Source: Toxonevra muliebris
Lineage: Eukaryota; Arthropoda; Insecta; Diptera; Pallopteridae
Assembly: GCA_963691655.1 (NCBI GenBank)
Contig: OY829326.1
Span: forward strand, 109,279,388-109,343,387
Length of the DNA: 64,000 bases
Direction of reading: 5' to 3'
In this document: one piece after another, positions 23,144 to 34,400 of the stretch
Layout: each line of letters opens with the position of its first letter
How positions within the stretch are numbered: the first letter of the stretch is position 1
Notes under the pieces: generated by a model
Told to the model about the DNA's origin: nothing
Seen by the model: the letters and a program-made list of their open reading frames with translations, nothing else
The model's database searches: none
Program-made: the position numbers and the translations under genes

Positions 23144-24635
23144 CAAGGCCGTACTTAGGGGGTGTTTTGGGGGTTCTGACCTCTTCCCCCAAAATGTAGA
23201 AACTTTTTTCTAATTTTTTATATTAATTTCCAGTGGATGGGAAAAAAGTAGAAAATAAAATCTATTGGAAGATTTTTGAATATTTTTTACTTCCATCGGT
23301 TTTTTCTAAAAAGTCAAGTAAATTTGAAATCTTAGTTACACTATGCGACCAAGTCTGCTTTATTTTCTTTGACATGAGGCTTGATTTCGGATTCAAAAAG
23401 AGAAGGTGATGCTGAGCAATCCTGCATTCATAGTTTTTCAATGTCAGTAACTGTTTTTGATTTAAAGTTTCGTCGTGAAATATTTTGAAAAGTTTAAAAA
23501 TTAATAAAAAATAGAAAAAGCTGTCGGATCCTTGTAAAATTAGACTTATGTGAAAAGTAATACAAAGCAATATTTTATTATGCTAAACCTGTCCGCCATA
23601 TTTGATTCGGAACTTTGAATTTTTAAAATCTGACAGCAGATTTGTAACCAGCGCCCCTTAAAACACTGCGGACCACTGCACTTTTCATTATGTCTGGCTG
23701 TGAGTGTGAGTAAGATAAAATCCGTTCTTTGTAAATTTTTTCTTGCACCCGTAGACATAAACACATCCCCTGCTTTAAGGGCGCATGAAAACAATATGAC
23801 TTAAGGTTTATTTGAAAGGGCATGATTTAGCCTTTAACTCCTAATTTTCGAAGTTTCTAGCACGTCAGGGTTCAGCTCTACAATTTTTCAAAAATGGCCA
23901 AAAACGGTATTTTTAGGGATTTCAGTCCCAATTTTTCTAAAACGTGACGTATTGCGAAGTTTCTGACCTCAGATTTATTTTCAGCATAAAAAATTAATAC
24001 TAGGAACCATATTATTTGCTAAACCCATGCAGGGCAGTGTTATTGGATCAGCTTAAAAGTTTTTGGAGACAATCTTAAAATGTAATTAATTCTTTAACCC
24101 ATTATTGCTCATAGCACCCCGACTCGGAAGATCCCTTTTAATGCTGTGACTGCACGAATTTAGGGAATATATGCCAACTTCATCCGGGTTCCTTATAATT
24201 GATAATGGCCCGAATTCCTACTGATAATCATTTGAAAAAATTAGCCTCTAAATATTTTTAGCATTATTGGTCATCATTTTAACTTTGGGTAATGGAAAGT
24301 CAAGGAGTTATCGAAATTATGTTCTTGACGTTAAAAAAATGCATTGGAATTCACATTGAATAATGTTTATTTGAATAAAATTGAAAATTGATTATTCTGT
24401 AAATTTTTTGTAATTTTCGGCCATTTTTTTTAGGTTAAGATTAAAAAAAACTCGGAAAGAACAATTCCTAAAGCTTCAAGGCATTAATCCACTCTTGCCC
24501 CTTGGCTGATAGGGTCCATCAAATGCAACATCGTATCTAATTTATTTATTTAAACATCAGTTTCATAAAAATTATTTATGAATATTTTCTTCGAATGAAA
24601 ACTCCCCCCGAAAAAAAATCCTGCCTACGGCCCTG
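23144..24635. mobile_element. hAT-like non-autonomous element (~1.5 kb), copy 1
   Basis: Ends CAAGGCCGTACTTAGG and (inverted) CAGGGCCGTAGGCAGG, with flanks tttggcag / ttttgtag matching 6 of 8. A second copy in reverse orientation is at 58480-59431 (shared CCATTATCAATTATAAGGAAC-type block and CCCGAAA/GGGGGG ends). 23640-24042 also matches the palindrome at 54897-55546. Small frames inside show no domain. Confidence 0.7.
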
Positions 24636-25466
24636 TTTTGTAGTGTTTTTATATGCAATTGAGAAATCATGACTTTTGTTATTTTTCGCAGAGATATGAG
24701 GAAAAATATGCTTACGAATGTGACGTTACTAACGAAACCCTTGGCCATATAAAGAATATCTAAAAATAAGGTTTTAAATAACTTTGAATAAAAAAATATA
24801 TCTTTGGTATTATTTTTTCTTATTTTAAACGTATTTTTAAATAACGTGAAAAACTACGTACAAAGTGTCAACGTATGACCACCGATAAGTATGTTTGTTT
24901 GACCTTGATGAAAGGTAAAAAAAAGTGAGGAGTTGCAGACACCTGAATGATCGTTTTCTTCTTCCCAAATTTTTTGATTAATTTTTTTTTTTTTAAATTA
25001 AATTTTCCGCTTACGATTTTATGGAGCATCAATTTACAGCAGCTTGATGATCTGACGAAATGTGTATGGACGACAATTATCTGTCTGCGTATACATTCTC
25101 TGAAGCAGATCTAATTCATTGAACTAAGTTAGAAAGATTTACGTCTTTTTTTCATTTTGCTACGATTTTCTTAAATCTTCCACTTGTATAATTTTGAATA
25201 TTTTTTTTACTTAACTATGATTTAAAAACTTCAATCGAAAAATCAGAGGACTCAAGTTGGTTTTTTTTTGTCATACATTCTGCGGCTAAGTTGATTATAT
25301 TATCTTTTTAGGGGGTAGCCGATGTCTCCAAAAATTTTATCAAACAATTCGATCACCCCTAATATACATGTGAACCCTGTATCATTTTTACTATAATAAA
25401 AAATAATATTTTTTTTTAGAAACTTAAATCAATTAATCTCATAAATTTTTTTTTTCTCTTTTCCAG
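24636..25466. other. Non-coding flank before the first recognised Frequenin exon
   Basis: Mostly AT-rich. Ends in a polypyrimidine tract (tttttctcttttccag) that forms the acceptor of the Frequenin micro-exon. No other feature recognised. Confidence 0.5.
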
Positions 25467-25491
25467 TTACAGAAAAAGAAATTCGACAATG
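25467..25491 (+). CDS. Frq: Frequenin micro-exon (25 nt)
   Basis: Short exon between an acceptor (tttccag) and a donor (gtaagtg). It begins with the last two bases of the split Phe codon, encodes TEKEIRQ and ends with two bases of the Trp codon. The entry phase implies that the missing upstream exon ends one base into Phe22. An alternative AG six bases downstream would break the conserved FTEKE motif, so the upstream acceptor is preferred. Confidence 0.9.
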
Positions 25492-28400
25492 GTAAGTGAA
25501 TACATTCAGTACAAAAATCATTGAAGGATAATTTTTTAAAATTAAACAAAGTTAAAAAAAAAATAAGTTAAAAAAAAGAGTTTCATTAAAATTTTAAGAG
25601 ATAAATCTAGTTTATTTATATTTTCCTTGTGAAGCCTAGTGGATTCTTTGTGGAGCACAGGGTCTCAAAGGATATAAACAGAAGAAGAATATTTTACGAT
25701 AAATAATGAAAATTTTGATTAAAATTAGCTAATAAATATTATGGCAACTGCACAACAGCGGAACGGAATACGGAATACAAATGAAAATTAAAGAACCAAA
25801 AATGACAGCTTCAAATTGAATTAATGTGTCATAAAAGCGAATTTGCGAATGTTAAATACCAAGAAATTTATTTTAAATTAATTTGAAGTAGATAATAAAT
25901 TTTTGGTAACAGGTGGCAAGAGAGTTTCATAAAAAGGGAACAAACAAAATACAGTGATTTAAAATTGTATTTTAATTACTACCATAGGATTAAGTGTGAT
26001 TTAATTACCAAGACGAATACGAAAGCGAAGATGAAAAAGAAGCAATAGCAGAAGTTGAAAAACGAAATACAAAAACCCCAAAAAAGGATAATATAATTAA
26101 GGATTTGTAAATTACATGACATTATGTTGTTTTATTCTGCGAATTATACTTTTTAAGACGATTGTAGACATTTTTAAAGACATTGCATTTGATAGACATT
26201 AAGAAGGTATACTTTGCGGGAGATTATTAGGGTTCTTTTAATGCCATATAATAAGATAATTCATTGCATTCATTAATATATAAATTTCATTTAATTTTGT
26301 ATACTTATTTTCTTATAATTAAAACAAACTAACAAAAATAGGCACAAAGGTTTTCTCAAAGACTGTCCGGATGGTTTACTGACGGAACAAGTAAGTATTT
26401 TTATTCTTGCAATTTAAAATCCTTTTCAAATTTTTATGTTCTTTAAGCTTACACTAAAATGTAATGAATAACAAAAAAAAAAAAAAAAAAAAAATACCAA
26501 GCAACAACTTCATGGAAAATATGCAAACAACTTTTTATGAAACTGATTTGCTCTTAAGTAGTAAAGAAATATTTCTACAAGCCGCAGGATAATTGCGCTT
26601 TATAGTTTTTCTTTTCTTTTTTCCCTCACAACAGCATTACTTTATTTCCTTTTATTTTACTACTTTTTCCGTATAATAATGTCAAAATTCTGTTTTTGCT
26701 TTTATTACTTTGATAACTCAATGTTGTCGCTAGACACGAATTAAAAATTATTTTTCAACAAAGCGTATACACTCAGTGAAAAAATATAGTAGTATTTAGG
26801 TATATGGTATAAATGCAAAACACGATGAAGAATGAATTTGTTCTCTCTCTTTCTCTTTTTTTTTGGCCTATGATATATCGCTCATTTATTAAAAAAATTT
26901 CATAAGTCAAAAAAAAAGATTTTTGAGTTAATGATGCATTATGTCACGCTTCATATTGTGTAAAAATTTCATATTAATATCTTGTATACTCAGCGCGTGA
27001 GAACTATAAGATTTCTTCTTTTTTCTGCAAAGTGGGAGTCAATTGAAAGCTTTAAACGCGTTTTCTGCAAAATCGCGTTTTTCGAGTTATGACAGTCTTG
27101 AGCGATATGGTAACACTGACACTTTCTTGATTGATTTTCTGGTTTAATACCATATCCGTAACTCAGGCCAAAAGCGTATTAAGTCCAAAATTTAAATTTG
27201 CCGGTTTTTTTGGCCCATCTAGATTTGAATATCGCGCTCTAAACAGTGGTCTACTATAAAAGACGATTGGGACGATTGGACTTACAATGACGAAAATAGC
27301 ATATTTTAAATTATTAAGTACACTTCGCTTCTGGAGGGAAACAAATTCTATTTTACCCTCTCCTGTATAATTTATATTTTGTGACTTAATACGCTTCTAT
27401 TCTGAGATACGCATATGCAATCAAGATTTGTTTCTGAGAAAAAATATGGAAATTCTAGAGTCTAGACATCTAAATCAGAAGACAGTAAGTAAAAATGGAT
27501 TGGTAACACTCTCACTAGCGATAACCGCAGCATCGGAGGGAAAACTATGGAATGGATTCCAGTCGAAAGGTAGATTACTTGGTAGACCACGTGAAAATTG
27601 ATCTTGAGCGATAGAGAGAAGTCAACTTTGCAATAGCTGGAAGGAGATACCAGCAACTGATGTGAAATGCAAGCAATTACGCGTAGGCGTTGTTGATGTC
27701 TTATGCCTCGCTTGTATTAACGCACTAGTTTTTTAGTGAATGTCCCAAAAAAATTAGATTGTAAACCCCTTTACAAATAAATGAGTGGGGTTTTATAAAA
27801 TGAAAAAGGTCGAATGTCTAGAAGGACTTGTTATTTAATGAGCCTCTTATCGATTGTTTTTTTCTTAAGTAAATATTTTATACCAAAAGTTTATATTTTC
27901 AACTACTCACAGTCATTTTGGTTATCTGGTAGTATTTTATTTTTATATTTATAAGAATTCTGTAGAATATCAAATAAATATTTTCAATTGAAAAAAAAAT
28001 TAAAAAAAATATTTTTGAACTGTTCAAAGTGTTAAAAGCAATATATATTGGAGTATGAATGTATAAACTCGTAATTATGACTAACTTCATACCTATCATA
28101 CGCGCCATTTTTTTTTTGACATTGACAGCTATTCTATCTCGAAGAGCGCCAAAAATACTATAAGAATTGATCTGTCAAATAATTTTCATAATTTTACAAA
28201 AGTGTTTTACTATAGCTGAAAATGTCGAATTTCGTGCCAACAAAACAACATTTGCGGGAAGTTTTAATTTGCTTCTTCCATTGAAAGAAAAACGCAACTG
28301 AAGCACATCGTTTACTCACTGAAGCTTATCCTGACTGTGCTATAGACGTTAGAATGTGTCAGGTGTGGTATGCCCGTTTCAAAAGTGGTGATTTTGATGT

Positions 28401-31400
28401 TGAAGACAGGGAACGTTCAGGCGGCCCGAAAAAGTTCGAAGATTCATGTTAAACGCAACAAGAACTTGCAGAATCTTTAGGAGTTGATCAATCAACCATT
28501 TTTAAACGACTAAAAGCATTGGGAATGATTCAAAAGCAAGGAAATTGGGTGCCGTACGAATTGAAGCCGAGAGACGTCGAACGACGATTTTTCACATGTG
28601 AACTGCTGATTGAACGACAGAAAAGAAAGGGTTTTCTGCATCGTATTGTGACTGGCGATGAAAAGTGGATACGTTACGATAACCCAAAGCGTAACAAACC
28701 ATGGGGACCGCCCGGACATGCATCAACATCAACGGCAAAGCCGAACATCCATGGATCCAAGCTCATGCTGTGTATTTGGTGGGATATGAAAGGTGTCGTG
28801 AATTATGAGCTGTTGAAACCGAATGAAACGATCACTGGCAACCGCTACTGACTACAATTGATGCGTTTGAGCCGAGCATTAAACGATAAGAGGCCAGAAT
28901 ATGAGAATAGACACAACGAAGTTATTCTTCAGCAGGACAATGCTCGGCCGCATGTTGCAAGGCGTTTTTACTTGCCTTGCCTACATGGAAACGCTGAAAT
29001 GGGAAGTGCTACCCAACCCGCCGTATTCTGCAGACATTGCTCCTTCTGATTACCACTTGTTCCGATCGATGACACATGGCCTGGCTGAACAGCACTTCCG
29101 TTCTTTCGAAGAACTCAAAAAATGGGTCGATTCGTGGATAGCCTCAAAAGATGAGGAGTTATTTCGACGCCTAATCCGTATGCTACCAGAAAGATTGGAA
29201 AAGGTTGTGGCTAACGATGGACAATACTTTAAAGAATACATTTATAATCACTTTTTCACAATAAATGTCCAAATTACGGAAAAAAATACGAGTTTATACA
29301 TTCATACTCCCAATATATTTTACTTTTATTTTTTTAATTCTCAAATTTAGTTTTTGTCTTTGAGATCTGTAACATTAACATCAACATGCTCGCAACTCAT
29401 AACTGTTGAATTTTTATAAAAGCTTAAAAAATTACATAGATGATATGAAAAAATTAAACTACAGAAAACTATTTTGGAGGCAATTTTACCCGTTTTTTTG
29501 AAAGGCTGTCTAGAAATATGCTTGTGACCTTGAGGATTAAAGCCAAAAAAGGTGAAGAAGCTTCCATCTTCAGAATTATATTTCTGTTTACAAAGCTTTT
29601 AAAAAAAAATGCATTAGTTATGAATTATGATGCGTATTACAGACGTTAGCGACAGTCAAAGCTAAAAATTTGTCAAAAACAGGAAAGTGAACTATTTTTA
29701 TTGAATTTGAGATAAAAGTGAAAAAAAAAAATTAAATACTTCCCGTCATAGTAGTTAGATAAAAAAAATCGCTGTAAGTAGCTAGGACTTTCAATTTTTT
29801 GTTCAAAATGTTTAATTACTTAAAGCAAATTGATAAAAAGTTTTTCAACAACAAATACTTTTAGGCATTCAATCTCTCCGGCTTTATATAACCACGCGCA
29901 GTAAATTTTTTAAGTTTTTTAGATCAAATTTATGCTTTTAACATTAAAATTTATCAATCCCAATTTTTTTTGAAGCATTCAAAAATTTGTGAAATAGAAG
30001 GTTAAGATTGCGTTGCTTTTTCAACGCTGCTCTGGCTTCAAATTGAAAATAAGCATACAAAAGTGGATGCTGGTTTCTGTGGGATAAATTTGTTTAAAAA
30101 TTTACTGGCAACTTATATTAGTTTAAATCTGGAATACACATTAACTTACTTGCTTTGCTGGCATCACAAACGATGATCGGTAATAGTTACGTCAATCGGC
30201 TCTGCTATTCGTGTGACGGTAGCAGTTAGTAAGGCCAAGTGAAGACAGGTCTCCATGTATCTGGCCATTTTCAGCGGTGATTAGGTCATCCTTTTGTGTA
30301 CGTTCCTCCATCATGGCTTGAACAGAATACCTTTCTAGTCAGAGCGTTTTCTTCCATTCACTCAAAATGACCAGGACATCTGTTCGATTTGTATATACCT
30401 GAGAATTTATATGAATGAATTTATGGATTCAGCTTCTTCTTTATATGTTTTACATGGATATTGGATCATAGATTTAATAAAATGTCTTGGTTTTAAGTTC
30501 TCCCAAGAATCGGTCATCGTTGGTAGTCATTCTCCACGCCTTAGAGTTTCAGAAAGAGACTTATCAGCAATAGTCGTGTAACACGTTCATAGATTGATTT
30601 CTAGTCTGAAATTTTTAGATATAAGCACGAAACAACATGACATATGGTATTCCATTTTGTTTTCGATTACTTCTAGATTCACATTTTCCGGATTGGAGAA
30701 TTCGATGTTTATGTTAATTTGTCAGCATGGTCAGCGTAATACTAGAAAATAATACTAGAAACGTCGATGTTTGCAGCTCGAATTATTTTCTTCAGAATTA
30801 TAAATTTAAAAAAATGTTATAGGGAATCGCCCTACCTATCTTAACCTAGGGAATCACTTTGTGGGAAATGTCGTTTGGTATCAAATGTTGCAGAAGGACT
30901 AGTTCCAATTTTCACTGCACTGGAGGGGTCGGCCTATGTTAGTTTGCGGAATTTTCGTACTGCTAAATACGGATTTTAAGTCGACGATAGCTCGTTGGTG
31001 CCGACCCTTTTTTCCCAGATTTTTACCAGGACTCGGAGTGGAGTGAATGTGAGGTCAATTGTTCTAAAAGCATCGTCTACTAAGCTGCTCAAAAATTACA
31101 GTTCAGCAACCAGATTGTTATAATATCATACGATTGCCTTCATTAAATACGGTTGTCTCAATCTAGTCAATCTAGGCCAAACGATTATCTTCTTGGATGA
31201 ATCAACTACATACATTTAGTATTTTAATGAAAAAAAAAGAAGTATAAAAATAACAACAAGAGAAAACAGAAAGAAAGTAACTACAACTTTCAAAGACTTT
31301 TTTCAGTTGATTAAAATTTCGGCGACTAGAATTCATTGTTCGAAATTCTGAGAAATTTTTAATGGGGCACTTGTTTGTTCCAACTGATATTATGCTCTGC

Positions 31401-34400
31401 ACTGGTACTAAGTCCTATAGGTACTTCTTTCCGCCAGGAGAAATGGCAACGATCCTTTAAATAGAGATCTTTGTTATTTTGAATGCAGTTTGTTGGATAA
31501 TTGAAAACGGTTGGTAAGGAAAATGGATTGAGGTCTGCAGTGACAGTCAGGCTGCACTAAAAGCCTCCGCCAATTTTTCGAAGATCGTAAGCGAGTGTAA
31601 GGCAAAACTTAATAGTGTCGCAAGACTAAATAAATTATGCCTTATATGAGTGTCAGCATACTTTTTACAGCGAAACGGCTAATGAATTGACCAACAGCGG
31701 CTCTGTGCAAATCTAATGGACCCGGAACCAATCAACTATGCAATTGATCAACGAATTCATGAATTATGCTCACAGAGAAAGATGGTCCAGCGTCAATTAC
31801 TGCAAAACTACAAAGTTTTTTGTGAAAGAACCGAACAGGAGAACAACTGAACATCTTTCTTCTTCATCTGGGAAGAAATCTGCGTATACTGGTGGGTTTG
31901 ATTATAGAGCGCAATACATGTGGTCAGCATAAGATTAACATGGGTGTCATTACCGATCCGACATGCCTTGAGGAAGAAAGCGACTCTACAGATCATTTTC
32001 TCTGTTATTGTCCCGTCTTTGCTAGAGGAAGAAGACGCCTGCAGGGGAACGATGTCTTAGGGATGAGTTCTGTTAATTCTGTTCTCCTACCTGATCTTCT
32101 CAGGTTTCTTAAAGAGACCAATAAATTTTGGTGAGGTGTAAAAATTCTTCTTTCCTTTTTCTTTTCTATTTTCTCCTCTTCTAGGCAAAGAAAAATGGTC
32201 CAAAAGACTGAGTGCTATGAAAGGTCTATATCCTTCCAGTCCACCTCTAAATCTAATACAATCATATGCTCTGCGCTCTTTGATTCCATTTTTTTTTGGT
32301 CCTAGGAAGGGGAAGTGCGGTTTGTACTGAAAAAATTTATGAGTTGAGACGATTGGTTTGATATTTGTTTAAAATCGCGTATATTTTTTGTTTTTTTTTT
32401 TTTCGCAAATTGCACTGATATTAGGACCTTAGGGTTTACACCGTCTTTATACCACAGCTTAGGGGCCGTTCACATATTACGTAACACAATTTTTGACAAA
32501 TTCGATAATTTTCTGCTATTTCTGACTATGTCACTTATGAGAAAGAAAATGGTGACATAAAAAAATATTTGAAAAGTTGTTGAATACTGTAGATTAAAGC
32601 GCGGTTCACGCAAAATTGGCACGCAGGAAAGTTGCTGTATCTTTTTAACCAGAATACTCAGAATAACCAATAATGCATTAAATGATAAGTTTAATATTGT
32701 GTTTTAATATTATAACATTAAAAGATTTAAATTTCTTTGTTGTGCAAAAAGTTCCGGGTATTCCTTTTAATGGACCCCATCAACCTTTGAACATCCGCTC
32801 TAGATACTTTTGCGGCTATTTGGTTCCATTTTAGTAACATTTAATTCACATTTTTGACAATACCTGCATTTTTCTTCAACTTATATTTTGTAATAGCCCA
32901 GTATTTTTCGATCGGTCGAAGCTGGGGGCAATTGGGTAGATTCATATATTTGGACACTACATCTACTTTATTTGTCTGATTCCAATCCATGGTTTTCTTA
33001 GAGTAGTGGCAACTGGCTAAATCAGGCCAAAACTTCACTGGCGAATGGTGGTGACGAACAAATGGCAATAGTCGTTTCGAAAGGCACTCTTTGATGTAAA
33101 TAACAGACGTCATAGAAGAGGATGTCACAAATGCCCTGGATTTGAGACCACAGCTGCAAATAGCCTGCCACACCATTGATTTCTCTGCAAATTTATCCAT
33201 TTTTATGTACTTAAATCTTGAGGGTACATTACCACGATGCAACTTCCATTGTGCACACAATCACCAACTTGCGATCAATTTATATGAAAAATTTATCAAC
33301 TAACGGTAACGGTATTGTAAACAAATCCCAGTAAAAAATTTGTTATTCTTATGACTAGGGGCGACGTGGTGACCACAACAAAGCGTGCCAATTTGGCGTG
33401 AACCGCGCTTTATAAATTTTTAATTTGCCGTATGAAATCAGTGTTACGTAACGCAGTTGATGACATCCCCCCCCCATGTAACACTTCGTAACAAATCGTC
33501 GGATCCCCACACCCTCCCTCCTCGCGCGTTACGTAATATGTGAACGGCCCCTTATAACTGATTTAGAAATCATAACGGTGATCGTTGTCCATACAGTGGT
33601 TTTTCTAAAAATCTTTCCAAAATATTACCAGAGCAGTATATAACAAACGTTTGGTTTCCATTATGTCAAATTCAAACAAATTTGCAAACATGTTGGCAAT
33701 ATAGGAAATTCTCTATTTCTCTCTTGACATCATTTATTGCACCATGGCTGAAAGCAACGAAGCCTTGAGAGAGAAAATGGGTGACGCTGAAAGGAAAAGG
33801 AGAGGGCTTCTGCATATGTACCTATTTAAATAATAACTCTGCATGCGCTCTGGAATAAAATTGAAATTAAAATAACGTTAGACTGTGGTCAATTTTATAT
33901 AAATTAAATCTGCTACAAGTTTAGAAAAAAAGACATTATTTTACAAAGACTTTTACTATATATTATAAACATTTATTACATTATTTTCCCAAAGTTTTTT
34001 TCACTGAGTGTACAAAAAAAAAAAAAAAAGTGGAACACCCACGCTTGTTTGCCTGCATATTTTAAAGCTTCAAAAAGCATGCCTTGTGAAAACGAATTAA
34101 ATGAAATGCTGTTGTTTTCATTTTTGTTGTTGTTGTTGCTATTATTGTTTGATGCTAACTGTTGTTGTTGTTATGTTCCTGTTCCGGCAGGCAAAACAAC
34201 ATGGCGCCACACTTTACTAACTTTTCTTTTTGTTTTTTTTTATGATTGTTGTGTTGTTGTTGTTTATTGTGCTTATATAAACACACACATATATACATAC
34301 ATACATACATAAACGTTGGTTTATACATTTACATCTACATACAAATATTTTTTCTTGTACTTTTACAGGGTTTTATTAAAATTTACAAACAGTTCTTCCC

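Larger units (their letters stand above)
32462..33551. mobile_element. TTA-flanked MITE (PIF/Harbinger-like), interrupted by a DD37E copy
   Basis: Terminal inverted repeats GGGGCCGTTCACATATTACG / inverse, with TTA at 32459-32461 and 33552-33554. A 3-bp TTA duplication suggests PIF/Harbinger. Without the nested 814-bp DD37E element and its TA duplication it is about 274 bp and non-coding. Confidence 0.85.
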
